Shown here: one piece after another, positions 29,498 through 38,795 of the stretch
Layout of the letters: each line of letters starts with the position of its first letter
How positions within the stretch are numbered: the first letter of the stretch is position 1
DNA from: Chryseobacterium gleum
GTDB taxonomy: Bacteria > Bacteroidota > Bacteroidia > Flavobacteriales > Weeksellaceae
Assembly: GCF_900636535.1 (NCBI RefSeq)
Contig: NZ_LR134289.1
Location: 5,295,501 to 5,359,500 of the forward strand
Direction: 5' to 3'
Length of the DNA: 64,000 nt
Position numbers and translations under genes: made by a program
The notes under the pieces: model-generated
Seen by the model: the letters and a program-made list of their open reading frames with translations, nothing else
The model's database searches: none
Told to the model about the DNA's origin: nothing

Positions 29498-30916
29498 ATG
29501 GAATCAATATCGGTTTTTGAAATTATTAAAGTAGGAATTGGCCCGTCCAGTTCGCACACAATGGGACCCTGGAATGCCGCTGCTGCATTTATCAGGATTA
29601 TAAAAAGAGAAAGATCAATCGAAGAAGTAAAAGAGGTTTTTCTTGAATTTTTTGGCTCACTCGCAAAAACGGGAATTGGGCATGGAACTGATATTGCGGG
29701 AATGCTTGGCTTAAATGGAGAGGACTTTAAAACAATCAATACTTCAAAAATTGATGAGAAGATAGACTATATTAAAAGCACCCAAACTATTAATCTGGGA
29801 GGAGAGAAAGTCATTCCATTTATCTACGGGCACCATTTGGTTTTAAACATGAAAAAAAGCCTTGATTTTCATCCTAACGGAATGATCTTCAGAGCTGTTT
29901 TTGAGGATGGAACGGAGCTTGTGCAGGATTTTTATTCTGTAGGAGGCGGTTTCATAGCCAGCCAGGAAAAGAATTCTATTCAAAAGCAGTGTGTACGTAC
30001 ATTATACCCTTGTCATAAAGCTTCTGATATCGCAAAATACTGTGAAAAACTTGGGCTTAATAAAATGTCTGATTTGATTCTGATCAACGAAGAAAGTTGG
30101 AGAACACAGGAAGAAACGAGGAAGGAAGCACTTTATATCTGGCAGCAGATTAAAGAATGTATTTATAAAGGGGTGAATAAAGAAGGTGTTCTTCCGGGTG
30201 GATTGAATGTTTCCCGAAGAGCTGCAGGAATAAACAGAAAGCTTCTGGGAGATAAAATCTATAAAAATAAAGATGAATGGTTCCAGCAGGTGGTAGATGC
30301 TGAAGAGAACTTCACGAATATCAACAAATGGATTGCCTGCTTTGCCCTGGCAGTAAATGAGGAGAATGCAAGTTTCGGAAGAATTATCACAGCACCTACC
30401 AATGGCGCAAGTGGAGTTATTCCGGCAGTATTGATGTATGCCCAGGCATTTACTCCGTTTACCTCTGATGACGATATAGTAAGATTTCTGCTTGTGGCTG
30501 GAGAAATCGGGACATTATTCAAGAAAAACGCTACTATTTCTGCAGCGATGGGAGGTTGCCAGGCGGAAATCGGGGTTTCCTCTGCAATGGCAGCGGCCGG
30601 ACTTACAGAGATTCTGGGGGGAAGCGTAGGGCAGGTTTTGATGGCGGCAGAAATTGCGATGGAACATCATCTTGGATTAACCTGCGATCCAATCAAAGGA
30701 CTGGTGCAGATCCCATGTATTGAAAGAAATACTATGGGCGCTATGAAAGCGATTACCGCAGCTAATATCGCATTGGAAAGTGATCCTACCAAGGCAAAAG
30801 TAACATTGGATGAGGTGATTTTGACCATGTGGGAAACCGCTCAGTCTATGAGTGACCGTTTTAAAGAAACTTCGGAAGGCGGACTTGCCATTGCAGTTAA
30901 CGTTCCGGAGTGTTAA
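29498..30916 (+). CDS. sdaA: L-serine ammonia-lyase (iron-sulfur type)
   Basis: A 472-aa single-chain L-serine dehydratase converting serine to pyruvate and ammonia with a [4Fe-4S] cluster. The N-terminal beta domain carries GPSSSHTMGPWNAA (15-28). The alpha domain has TAPTNGASGVIPAVLMYA, AAMGGCQAEIGVSSAMAAAG and LTCDPIKGLVQIPCIERN, which supply cluster cysteines. The fused beta-alpha order matches the E. coli SdaA type rather than the two-subunit Bacillus type. Confidence 0.96.
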   Translation: MESISVFEIIKVGIGPSSSHTMGPWNAAAAFIRIIKRERSIEEVKEVFLEFFGSLAKTGIGHGTDIAGMLGLNGEDFKTINTSKIDEKIDYIKSTQTINLGGEKVIPFIYGHHLVLNMKKSLDFHPNGMIFRAVFEDGTELVQDFYSVGGGFIASQEKNSIQKQCVRTLYPCHKASDIAKYCEKLGLNKMSDLILINEESWRTQEETRKEALYIWQQIKECIYKGVNKEGVLPGGLNVSRRAAGINRKLLGDKIYKNKDEWFQQVVDAEENFTNINKWIACFALAVNEENASFGRIITAPTNGASGVIPAVLMYAQAFTPFTSDDDIVRFLLVAGEIGTLFKKNATISAAMGGCQAEIGVSSAMAAAGLTEILGGSVGQVLMAAEIAMEHHLGLTCDPIKGLVQIPCIERNTMGAMKAITAANIALESDPTKAKVTLDEVILTMWETAQSMSDRFKETSEGGLAIAVNVPEC

Positions 30917-30942
30917 TAGAAATATCAGTGTTTTACAATATA

Positions 30943-30976
30943 AAACCCTTAGGCATTACTGACTAAGGGTTTCTTA
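30943..30976 (+). terminator. Terminator of sdaA
   Basis: AAACCCTTAG (30943-30952) pairs with CTAAGGGTTT (30963-30972); the T tract is short (TTTCTT). Confidence 0.7.
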
Positions 30977-31025
30977 ATAAAATAAAAGTAAAAGCTGTTG
31001 AGGCTTTTAGTATCTTAGATAATAA

Positions 31026-31868
31026 CTATCTTAAAATTCCTCTAATTCTGTTGGCATTGGTGATCAGCTCTTCAAGGTATTCATAGTTTTCTTTTTCAAG
31101 GGCAGATTTGAATTTTCTGAGCTGGGAAATATGTTCGTTCAGAACATCCAGTACATTTTCTTTGTTTTGTTTAAAAATAGGAACCCACATTTCCGGATGT
31201 GATTTGGCAAGACGTACGGTACTTGAAAAACCGGAGCTGGCAAGCTGGAAAATCGTTTCTTCCTCACGTTCTTTTTCAAGGACGGTATTGGCAAGAGCGT
31301 AAGACGTAATGTGAGAGATATGGGAAATATAAGCGGTATGAACATCATGATCTTCTGCATTCATATAAATCATGTGCATATCAAGGGCATTGACTACTTT
31401 TTCAACGGTAGCCAAAGCATCTTCTGCAGATTCTTCTTTGTTGCATATTACACCCGCTTTTCCGGAGAAACTTTCTGCAATAGCGGATTTAGGGCCGTTG
31501 TTTTCTGTTCCCCACATCGGGTGAAACGCTACAAATCTTGAACGCTTCGGATGGTCTTTTACTGCATGTACAATGCCTGCTTTTGTAGAACCTGCATCCA
31601 TTACTATTTGATGATCGGAGACTAGATCTAAAATTACTGGCAGTAATTTCCTCGCAGCATCTACAGGAATAGCAAGAATAATCACATCAGAATTTTTAAT
31701 TCCTTCTTCGAGACCTGCTTCCGCATCAATGATTTTAAGATTTAATGCGTCGCTGATATGCTGTGTATTGTTATCAATTCCGTAGATGAAGCTGGCTATG
31801 TTTTTCTCTCTTAATTTTAAAGCCATCGAACCTCCGATTAATCCTACTCCAATAATACTTATTTTCAT
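31026..31868 (-). CDS. tyrA: Prephenate dehydrogenase
   Basis: A 280-aa NAD(P)-dependent dehydrogenase of tyrosine biosynthesis. The Rossmann motif is GVGLIGGSMAL (7-17). The rest of the family pattern includes DVIILAIPVD, MDAGSTKAGI, FHPMWGTENNGP, HDVHTAYISHISH (with the catalytic His) and SSGFSSTVRLAKSHPEMW. No ACT or chorismate-mutase domain is attached. Its leader encodes an 18-aa peptide with three adjacent Tyr codons followed by a terminator, indicating attenuation by tyrosyl-tRNA supply. Confidence 0.95.
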   Translation of the reverse strand: MKISIIGVGLIGGSMALKLREKNIASFIYGIDNNTQHISDALNLKIIDAEAGLEEGIKNSDVIILAIPVDAARKLLPVILDLVSDHQIVMDAGSTKAGIVHAVKDHPKRSRFVAFHPMWGTENNGPKSAIAESFSGKAGVICNKEESAEDALATVEKVVNALDMHMIYMNAEDHDVHTAYISHISHITSYALANTVLEKEREEETIFQLASSGFSSTVRLAKSHPEMWVPIFKQNKENVLDVLNEHISQLRKFKSALEKENYEYLEELITNANRIRGILR

Positions 31869-31884
31869 CTTTTTACATTTTTTA

Positions 31885-31918
31885 AAATAAAAAAACCTCG
31901 TCCCTAGGACGAGGTTTT
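31885..31918 (-). terminator. Attenuator terminator in the tyrA leader
   Basis: On the minus strand AAAACCTCGTCC-TAG-GGACGAGGTTTT followed by further T residues forms a 12-bp stem, 17 nt before the tyrA ATG and 21 nt after the leader-peptide stop. GGGATAGGG at the leader-peptide stop (31946-31938) can pair imperfectly with CCTCGTCC of the 5' arm, making a possible antiterminator. Confidence 0.8.
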
Positions 31919-31939
31919 AAATTATATTCATAAGAATCC

Positions 31940-31996
31940 CTATCCCAGAGCTGAGGTAAAAATTCTATAATAATATGTTCCGTTGTTAAAAATCAT
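31940..31996 (-). CDS. Tyr-rich leader peptide of tyrA
   Basis: An 18-codon frame, MIFNNGTYYYRIFTSALG, with three consecutive TAT codons and two Phe. It begins 4 nt after a TACCTTTG box, so the mRNA probably starts at or next to the AUG. It ends 21 nt before an intrinsic terminator that precedes tyrA. Position, codon content and terminator fit ribosome-mediated attenuation: stalling at Tyr codons when Tyr-tRNA is scarce would let transcription reach tyrA. Confidence 0.8.
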   Translation of the reverse strand: MIFNNGTYYYRIFTSALG

Positions 31997-32000
31997 AGAG

Positions 32001-32008
32001 CAAAGGTA
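32001..32008 (-). promoter_or_regulatory. -7 box of the tyrA transcript
   Basis: Minus-strand TACCTTTG (32008-32001) ends 4 nt before the leader-peptide ATG. No -33 TTG is present at 17-23 nt. Confidence 0.6.
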
Positions 32009-32123
32009 TAAATATTTTTTTAATGAAATGAAATTTTTTCGGAAATTGTATATTATGGGATCGATAGATTGTGTTAAGCTCCTTTATATTTTAGCAGGTT
32101 TATTTTTGCCAATCAAAGGGTTA

Positions 32124-33260
32124 TTATTCAGATTTTATCCTGCTTTTATGAACATATCCCTTTTTACCTTCTTTGGAAACTACTAACCACCAATCTCCAT
32201 TCTGGTTTAAAACCTCAATTTGTTCACCTGTGTTTATCTTTTGTAGGATTTGGGAAGAAGAGTTTTTCTCCTTTCTGAGGTTGGTAAAACCATCACTATC
32301 CTGAATGATAAAATTGGTATTACTTTCTTTTTGGTAAATATATTTCACATAGTCTTTTAAAGTAGGTAAATCATAAAATTTGTTTTTTTCCAGATTTGAT
32401 TTAAATGTTGGATTTTTATTTAAATAGCTCTCAATATCACCTTGTATTCCAACTCTTAATTCTCTCTCAAATAAATTAGATATTGTTTTTTCAGGTTCAA
32501 AATATTCTTTTGGAGATGATGATATTTTATTTATAATATCACCTATTCTTAAATAACCATTACCTTCTTTAGCATAAGAAAAGTCTTCAACTTTGCCTTT
32601 ATAAATAATGGTTTCTATATCGTCAAATATTTGTTTTTTCAATTTTTTATACCCGTCAGAATCTATAAAGATTAACTGCTCCATATCGGAAAGACTATTA
32701 AAATCGAATTTTTTAAATACTGCTTCTACAAGCTTTTTATCCTTATTGTATCCATAGTAAACAACTAAATCATATAAAAGATTTGAATTGTTTGTTTGCA
32801 GCCAAATATAGGATACGGGAGTATTATAAAATACGTAAGAATTAAAATGATACAACAAGTCAGGATTAATAAAATCTGGTTCGTCAGCACCGGCATCCTG
32901 AATAAAAATAAATTTATTTTCTTCAATAGCTACCTCTGGAAACATTGCCGGACGTAGCGCAATTATGGAGTTTTTATAATCTTTTAAATTGAAAGAAAAT
33001 TTATCCAAAATTTTTTGATTAAAGGTATTTTCGTCAGAAAATTGAAATTTTCTTTGCTCTAAAATTTTTTTCGCTTTATTTATAAATTCGGGAGATAGGT
33101 CATCATAGTTCGATTTTGTGCCATCTCCTTCATCTGTAATGTTATAAGGTGTGTCTTTTAATGAAATCATATCTTTGATATTACGCAATTGAAGTTTACT
33201 TTCTTGTGCAGTGCAGGAAAGTAGAAATGAATACAAAAGAGCTAAAGAAATGTTTTTCAT
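32124..33260 (-). CDS. SH3b-domain lipoprotein, possible immunity protein
   Basis: A 378-aa protein with a lipobox (LLYSFLLSC, Cys about 16). The middle (about 40-300) has no recognised family. The C-terminal bacterial SH3-like domain (about 305-375) contains GFTNLRKEKNSSSQILQKI, WWLVVSKEGKKGYVHKSRI. The gene is distinctly AT-rich, like the toxin end of the gene at 34310. It lies downstream on the same strand after another lipoprotein and a 129-nt gap. A periplasmic lipoprotein next to a peptidoglycan hydrolase effector suggests an immunity protein, but this is inference. Confidence 0.6.
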   Translation of the reverse strand: MKNISLALLYSFLLSCTAQESKLQLRNIKDMISLKDTPYNITDEGDGTKSNYDDLSPEFINKAKKILEQRKFQFSDENTFNQKILDKFSFNLKDYKNSIIALRPAMFPEVAIEENKFIFIQDAGADEPDFINPDLLYHFNSYVFYNTPVSYIWLQTNNSNLLYDLVVYYGYNKDKKLVEAVFKKFDFNSLSDMEQLIFIDSDGYKKLKKQIFDDIETIIYKGKVEDFSYAKEGNGYLRIGDIINKISSSPKEYFEPEKTISNLFERELRVGIQGDIESYLNKNPTFKSNLEKNKFYDLPTLKDYVKYIYQKESNTNFIIQDSDGFTNLRKEKNSSSQILQKINTGEQIEVLNQNGDWWLVVSKEGKKGYVHKSRIKSE

Positions 33261-33389
33261 TATTTGTGTTTATTTTATAATTCAACAATAGGACTTTTTT
33301 AGTCTTATTAAAATCCCAGAAGTTCTAGATGGCCTATATTGTAATAATTATTTTTTTAAACCATCTTTTTTTGATAGTTAAAAGTATAT

Positions 33390-34304
33390 TTATTGCATCA
33401 TTATCCACTCACTATTAGTAGATTCGCCTCCAATTCCTTTTATATAAAATTGATTTTTGTCCTGTTTAATTATAAATTTTGGATCAATACTTACACAATT
33501 TAGTTGATCACCACTATAATAGATTTCTAATTGATTGTTTTTTTCGATACCTGTATATTTGCCTTCGCACAGGTTGGATTCCTTATATGTATCTAATGTT
33601 AAGACTATATTACTTTTTTTAATATCAAATTTGTATGAAATAGAAGCCATCCCAGTTGTTGTAGCTTCTGTTTCTACTGAAGTAGAATGAATACCATCAT
33701 AAGTTGGTGAATTGTTTTTGAGATTTTTAAAGAGCTCTTTTTGAATAAGACTAGTTTCAAAAGCTAAAATATCTTCTGGAATCTTTGAAGTTTCTATTTC
33801 TCCTATTTGTTTCCATTTTCTGTCTTCATATAAGTAGAATGTTGTTTTTGCATTTTGTTTTGGCTCAAATTCTCCATCTTCCCCTCCTGTATAAGTAATG
33901 AATTTACCAGGTAAATAAGCGGCAACTATATAGTAATCATTATCTTTAATAAGATTTTTTATTGCTTTTGAATTTTGGGAATCATTTTCAAGGTTCGTGG
34001 ATTTTGAAAAATAACCTCTTGAATTATTAGGATTCCAAAAATATTGAGCATCATCCTTTTTTCCAACATAGTCTACACTGAAAATACCTATTTTTTTATC
34101 TGAATAGGTATATGTTGGATATGGATTGGAGATATCTGGAATGAAAAAACCAGTTGCTTGGTATTTCACATCTAGAAAATTGATAGTGTTGTCATCTTGG
34201 ACTGTAATTTTAGTCGTTTTAGAATTTTGACTTTTATTTTTTTCTTGTCCATTACAACTTTGTAAAGTGACAATTGCAATGATTATAAAAAATATTTTAT
34301 TCAT
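33390..34304 (-). CDS. Lipoprotein, candidate immunity protein
   Basis: A 304-aa protein with signal and lipobox (IIIAIVTLQSC, Cys about 17), then a Lys/Asn/Ser linker. The C-terminal part contains ATTTGMASISYKFDIKKSNIV and an ending (SNEWIMMQ) typical of small beta-barrel extracellular domains. No family is recognised. It starts 5 nt after the stop of the peptidoglycan-hydrolase gene, so the two are co-transcribed, the usual place for a cognate immunity gene. AT-rich like its neighbour. Confidence 0.65.
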   Translation of the reverse strand: MNKIFFIIIAIVTLQSCNGQEKNKSQNSKTTKITVQDDNTINFLDVKYQATGFFIPDISNPYPTYTYSDKKIGIFSVDYVGKKDDAQYFWNPNNSRGYFSKSTNLENDSQNSKAIKNLIKDNDYYIVAAYLPGKFITYTGGEDGEFEPKQNAKTTFYLYEDRKWKQIGEIETSKIPEDILAFETSLIQKELFKNLKNNSPTYDGIHSTSVETEATTTGMASISYKFDIKKSNIVLTLDTYKESNLCEGKYTGIEKNNQLEIYYSGDQLNCVSIDPKFIIKQDKNQFYIKGIGGESTNSEWIMMQ

Positions 34305-34309
34305 GTTTA

Positions 34310-36820
34310 TTATTTAATATGATTTCCTTTTATAGTTTCATCGAATTTTGTTTTCATAAATTGTTCTGGATCGACACGTGTAGTTCCACCATAGAAAACT
34401 CCGTCAGTTGATGCTTCAATGTGAACATGATAATACTGAGGCAAAATATCTTTTGCATTACCAGTATTACCCGATTTACCAAAAATTTTTCCATGTTTTA
34501 TCTTCTGTCCTTTTGATACAGAAAATGAGTTTAAATGGCAGTATCTTATCCAAATAAATTTACCATTTTTATCTTTTGACTTAATAGTAACTATTTTTCC
34601 TAAATCACCTTTTGTGTCAAGAGCTTCTACGACTTCTCCACACAGTAGTGATTTTAATTCTTTGTCTAATTGTGCTAAGATGTCCGTACCTGTATGATAG
34701 TAGCCTTTTGGATGTTTGTTATTGTACCGAGGGGTTCTGTGGAATCTATTTTTATTTACATTGTTACTTTGATCATTTAATTTAGGATTGTCTATTACGT
34801 CAGAATATTCAAAGCATTGTGAACAATCTTCTGGGCATTTTGATGATTCCTTTACATCTGGTGTTTCAGGAGAATTATTACAATTAAATTTTTGTGTTTT
34901 ATTAGTAATCCCATCGTTATAACTATCATGATATCTTTCTAAAATTTCTGAACGTTGAATCTTACCGTCTCCTTTATTTGCTCCTTTACTTTTTTTATCA
35001 ACACTTTCATTTTGAGTGTATTCAATAGTCCCTTTCTCATATAAAACGTAATTGTCTGATTGGTTTACACCTTTAGGAGCAAATACATGTAAATAGATGT
35101 CTTCCGGGGTTTTAATTTTATTTTTAGAAGGCTCAAAATATTTTTTGACATAGTCAAGCTGTTTAATTTCTCCCATTGTAGCAAAACGTAGTTTTACTTC
35201 ATGTAATTTATCAAATCCACTACCAGATTTAAATTCTCCAATTGCTTGTAATGCAGATTGAGTAAATTGAATTAACCCTACTGCTCGTGAAGTACGAACT
35301 TCTTTCCCTGTTTTTTTATCTTTTTGAACAAGCCAGAAATCATCTTTTGTTATAGCCTTGACATTCTTTAAAGTTTGCCCCATTATTTGGTGTGCTTTAA
35401 ATGAACTTGCTGTTTCAACATTCATAACAGCCATTAACCCATTGGCCATTTCCATTTTTCTGTTTTCTCCCCATAATTCAGCACATATTTGCACTACTTT
35501 CTTTCTAAACTCACAACTTACTTTTCCTCCCCATACTAAATCTTTATACTGTTCCTGACATATACAACTTCCTGGTTGATCTGGTTTTTGTGTATTCTGC
35601 ACCGCCGCCGCACTCTTCAATTTCTCCACCTGCATCAGGCCTTCCGGATTTACCCCAAATTTCTGAGATTCCGCAGAAAGATCCTTGGAAATAATTTCGA
35701 TAAAATAGTTTTGTTTATCCGAGTCTGGATCGCCGATAGGGGAGTCTATTCCTTTGTCAAAAATATCTTTTGTAATGACAAACCCTGAAGTGTCGCATAC
35801 ATCGGCAGGAATTTTAATGTTTCCGCTTCTGTAAACTTCATCATTAGACGTAGTATCATATTCCCAAACTACATACTGAATGTGTTTTCCCACCATATTT
35901 TTGGAATGAATCCTGACCCTTACTTTATCCCCTACAGCAACTTTGGAAAGTTCATTTCCTTTATCATCAATGAAAACAGCTTCTATAATATTGCCTTTAG
36001 GATCAGGCTGTTTGGGAGCTTTTTGTCCTGGTGTGAATTTTGGAGTATGTCCTTGAGGCTGCGGTTTAGGTTGATTTTGAGATTGTCCCTTATAATCCGG
36101 ATTAGCTACATCTACGTTCACCTGGCTTGCTCCCTGAATTTGACCTGAATAGCTTGCCGTAACATAATATTCATGATTGGCTCCTTCACTTTTGTCACCT
36201 TTCATCATAAACTGATTGGCTATCTGGCGAAGGATTTTTTCATCAGACATCAGGGGGATTTGTACTTCTGCAATACCTTTTGCATTCACCAGAGCTTTGT
36301 AGCTGCGGGTATGACGGTTGTTTTTATTAATGACAGGATCATGGCCTTTTCCCGGCGCATCATCTTCCCAGAGATGGAATTCAATCTCCTTATTAAACAT
36401 GCCAATGCAATGAGCCTGCGCAATAAGGGTATCACGATAACTGGCTTTATTGACGTTAGCTGCTCCCCGGTTGAAGAGAACTACTTTATCTATTTTTGAC
36501 ACTTTATTGCTTGTTGGAATCAAGATAAGGGTTCCAGCCAGTTCCTTGCTGGCAGGAAGTCCTGGTAAAATAGCTTTTTTAATCTCGTAGACTTTCATTT
36601 GAAACTCTATTCCTAAGGCTATTTCTCCAAATCGGTAAGTTACCTTTTCACCGGTTTTAGGCTTTCCGGTGATGTCTTTCCAGGTTCCGTTTTTCTGTTT
36701 CTTGTAAAGATACCATTCATATTCACCTTTCAGTCCGAATGAGAGGAGGGAAGGTTTTACTTCGTAGGAATATGTTGTTCCTGCCAAAGGATTCTGATTT
36801 CCGGTAATAGTTCCTGTCAT
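34310..36820 (-). CDS. Modular peptidoglycan hydrolase (lysozyme-like plus M23), probable secreted effector
   Basis: An 836-aa protein without signal peptide. Residues 1-410 form beta-rich repeats (EYEWYLYKKQKNGTWKDITG, then EFHLWEDDAPGKGHD) ending in a Pro/Gln linker. About 420-640 is a lysozyme/transglycosylase-like domain (MANGLMAVMNVETASSFKA with likely catalytic Glu, RAVGLIQFTQSAL). About 690-830 is an M23 metallopeptidase with zinc ligands in YYHTGTD (His709, Asp713) and HVH (798-800), plus RYCHL (His762). Upstream genes encode LysM and PAAR-like carriers and downstream ones lipoproteins. This fits a flavobacterial type VI (T6SSiii) antibacterial effector cut to both bonds of peptidoglycan. 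The C-terminal half is more AT-rich than the N-terminal half. Confidence 0.75.
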   Translation of the reverse strand: MTGTITGNQNPLAGTTYSYEVKPSLLSFGLKGEYEWYLYKKQKNGTWKDITGKPKTGEKVTYRFGEIALGIEFQMKVYEIKKAILPGLPASKELAGTLILIPTSNKVSKIDKVVLFNRGAANVNKASYRDTLIAQAHCIGMFNKEIEFHLWEDDAPGKGHDPVINKNNRHTRSYKALVNAKGIAEVQIPLMSDEKILRQIANQFMMKGDKSEGANHEYYVTASYSGQIQGASQVNVDVANPDYKGQSQNQPKPQPQGHTPKFTPGQKAPKQPDPKGNIIEAVFIDDKGNELSKVAVGDKVRVRIHSKNMVGKHIQYVVWEYDTTSNDEVYRSGNIKIPADVCDTSGFVITKDIFDKGIDSPIGDPDSDKQNYFIEIISKDLSAESQKFGVNPEGLMQVEKLKSAAAVQNTQKPDQPGSCICQEQYKDLVWGGKVSCEFRKKVVQICAELWGENRKMEMANGLMAVMNVETASSFKAHQIMGQTLKNVKAITKDDFWLVQKDKKTGKEVRTSRAVGLIQFTQSALQAIGEFKSGSGFDKLHEVKLRFATMGEIKQLDYVKKYFEPSKNKIKTPEDIYLHVFAPKGVNQSDNYVLYEKGTIEYTQNESVDKKSKGANKGDGKIQRSEILERYHDSYNDGITNKTQKFNCNNSPETPDVKESSKCPEDCSQCFEYSDVIDNPKLNDQSNNVNKNRFHRTPRYNNKHPKGYYHTGTDILAQLDKELKSLLCGEVVEALDTKGDLGKIVTIKSKDKNGKFIWIRYCHLNSFSVSKGQKIKHGKIFGKSGNTGNAKDILPQYYHVHIEASTDGVFYGGTTRVDPEQFMKTKFDETIKGNHIK

Positions 36821-36823
36821 GGC

Positions 36824-37657
36824 TTAGCTGTAATAAAGTTCGTCTGTTCCTTTTGTATCTTCCTTGAATTCATCAAAATCTACAACGGGATTATAAACCT
36901 GCTGTTCCTGCGTATTTGCTTTGGCAACATTGCTTTTGCCTGCTTCACTTTGCTGTCCGTGCTTGAGAATGGTTATTTTCCCTCCCGTGCTGCACATCAG
37001 TTCTGAAATTTCCGTAAGACAGCTTTTCCCCATCACTTTTACCTTTTCATAGGTTTTCTGCCATTTTCCGGCAGGAGCGTAAGCGCAGGGAAGATAGCCT
37101 CCTGAAGTCGGTTTAAGCTTACATTGCCCGAATGGTTGTGCTGCAGGATCGAGCTGCAAATCATCTTCTGTGACAGCCAGATAATCAGCGTTTCCTTCTT
37201 CGTCGTTCCAGTAATGCTTCTGATGGCTTGTTACCTTAAATTTTGGAAATTTGAATCCCTGATCACACTGTACTGTTCCTTTCTGCACAACGAAATATTT
37301 TCCTTCATGAGGGGTAGAACTATTGTCTTCACTATTATCTTCCTTTTTTTCTTCTTTATTCGATTGTTCAGCTTTTTCAGATGGTTGTTCTCCTTCTGGA
37401 TTTTCTTCCCCCGGACTAGTATTTTCTGTATATTCTTCTCCAGAGGATGAAGAGGTATTATGAGGTTCTGTTTCTTCAGCAATAAGTTGAGGATCTTCCG
37501 GAATTAAAATCTTTTTTCCGGGAACAGGTTCCTGCATAACATCTTCCGGCGGGCAGTGAAGGTTGTGGTACGTTTTTAAAATTCCTTCATCTTTCACCTT
37601 AAACTGCCGGGCGAGCGAACTGAACGTATCGCCTTTTTGTATGACATAATTTTTCAT
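36824..37657 (-). CDS. LysM plus PAAR-like (DUF4280) protein
   Basis: A 277-aa protein. An N-terminal LysM domain (VIQKGDTFSSLARQFKVKD, about 1-52) is followed by a Glu/Ser/Asn-rich low-complexity linker (about 58-115). A DUF4280 PAAR-like domain follows (about 118-245), with FVVQKGTVQCDQGFKFPKF, QPFGQCKLKPTSGGYLPCAY and GKSCLTEISELMCSTGGKI. DUF4280 proteins are spike-tip proteins of contractile injection systems. The stop lies 3 nt before the start of the hydrolase gene, consistent with a carrier-effector pair. Confidence 0.8.
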   Translation of the reverse strand: MKNYVIQKGDTFSSLARQFKVKDEGILKTYHNLHCPPEDVMQEPVPGKKILIPEDPQLIAEETEPHNTSSSSGEEYTENTSPGEENPEGEQPSEKAEQSNKEEKKEDNSEDNSSTPHEGKYFVVQKGTVQCDQGFKFPKFKVTSHQKHYWNDEEGNADYLAVTEDDLQLDPAAQPFGQCKLKPTSGGYLPCAYAPAGKWQKTYEKVKVMGKSCLTEISELMCSTGGKITILKHGQQSEAGKSNVAKANTQEQQVYNPVVDFDEFKEDTKGTDELYYS

Positions 37658-37658
37658 A

Positions 37659-38681
37659 TTATCCTTGTGTTATGTTGATATGGTGTTGGTGTATTGATAA
37701 TCCTTCATGGCTCAATGAAACCGAAGCTTTTGCCTGAAGAAGATTTTTATTTTTTTTGTGGGTGGTGTATTCTAATATAATGGTACCTGATGCAGGTTCC
37801 GATGTCTTTTCATTAAGCCTGATCCCACGCAGGATCTCCTGGGATGTACATAATTCACTGATTTTGCCATTCAAAATCATTAAAACAGTGTTTTCGCCTC
37901 CATTTTCCTGTTCTATATTGATTTCACATTGTACCGGAAAAGAATTCTGTAAAAAATAAAGCGGTTCTTTCCACTTTGTTTTCTTCTGAAACCAGTCTGT
38001 CTTCGGAAACAGCGTCTGAAAAAGAAGCGTACTCTGAAACTGCTGTAATAAAAATGATTCGTCTTTAATATTTCTTTCAAAAGCATTCATGTAATTTTGA
38101 GAAACTTCTCCTATATAGAACTCTTCAAGATCTTTACGCTGATGGATAAAAGTGTCAGTGATTTTTTTATGATCTGCAAGCCCCGTGATTTTGCCATGTT
38201 TATTAATAATAAACTCAAGGGGCATAATACTTTTCATGCAGGCAATAGAAAGACTGCTTATTTTATCATCAGGCGTGTTTCCATCAGATGTAAAATCTTT
38301 CTGGATGTAGCTTGCAATATATTGTTCTTTGTTTTGGTCTTTGCGGAGATTAAGATCAATGGTGTAACCGATGTTAACCGGATCTTCAAAAGGGCTTTCA
38401 AAACTTTCGTTAACAGTGTATGTTGTGGCAAAAAAGGAAGGAGAGAGTTGTGACGGAAGAGTATTTTTTCTTTCCTGTTCTTTCTGTACTTCTGTTTTGT
38501 AATGTACAGGAACAAAGATCGTTTTTACTTTATTAAGGTTTTCAAACCAGATCCTGTCCATTTTTTCACAATGATCATTATGAAACAGCTTCAGTTCTTC
38601 ACCGGTCATGCCCAGCCGGGAAGCGATAGAAGTCAGCGTGTCTCCATTCCGTACCTGATATTGTAAGAAATCAATTTCCAT
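37659..38681 (-). CDS. LysM-domain protein of the effector cassette
   Basis: A 340-aa protein with an N-terminal LysM domain (YQVRNGDTLTSIASRLGMTG, about 8-55). The rest is unrecognised, with amphipathic strands and no membrane segment. Its stop and the start of the next gene are 1 nt apart, so translation is coupled. It could be an adaptor or chaperone for the PAAR-like protein or the hydrolase. First gene of the five-gene cassette; no clear TAnnTTTG promoter was found. Confidence 0.65.
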   Translation of the reverse strand: MEIDFLQYQVRNGDTLTSIASRLGMTGEELKLFHNDHCEKMDRIWFENLNKVKTIFVPVHYKTEVQKEQERKNTLPSQLSPSFFATTYTVNESFESPFEDPVNIGYTIDLNLRKDQNKEQYIASYIQKDFTSDGNTPDDKISSLSIACMKSIMPLEFIINKHGKITGLADHKKITDTFIHQRKDLEEFYIGEVSQNYMNAFERNIKDESFLLQQFQSTLLFQTLFPKTDWFQKKTKWKEPLYFLQNSFPVQCEINIEQENGGENTVLMILNGKISELCTSQEILRGIRLNEKTSEPASGTIILEYTTHKKNKNLLQAKASVSLSHEGLSIHQHHINITQG

Positions 38682-38795
38682 CCAAAGTGAATTATCCTAT
38701 AAAGCTATTAAAAAACTGTATTTGAAATTAATTTTTGGGGTTAAATTTTGAAAATTGTAGTAGAATTACGACATGAGATTGATACCATATAGATA

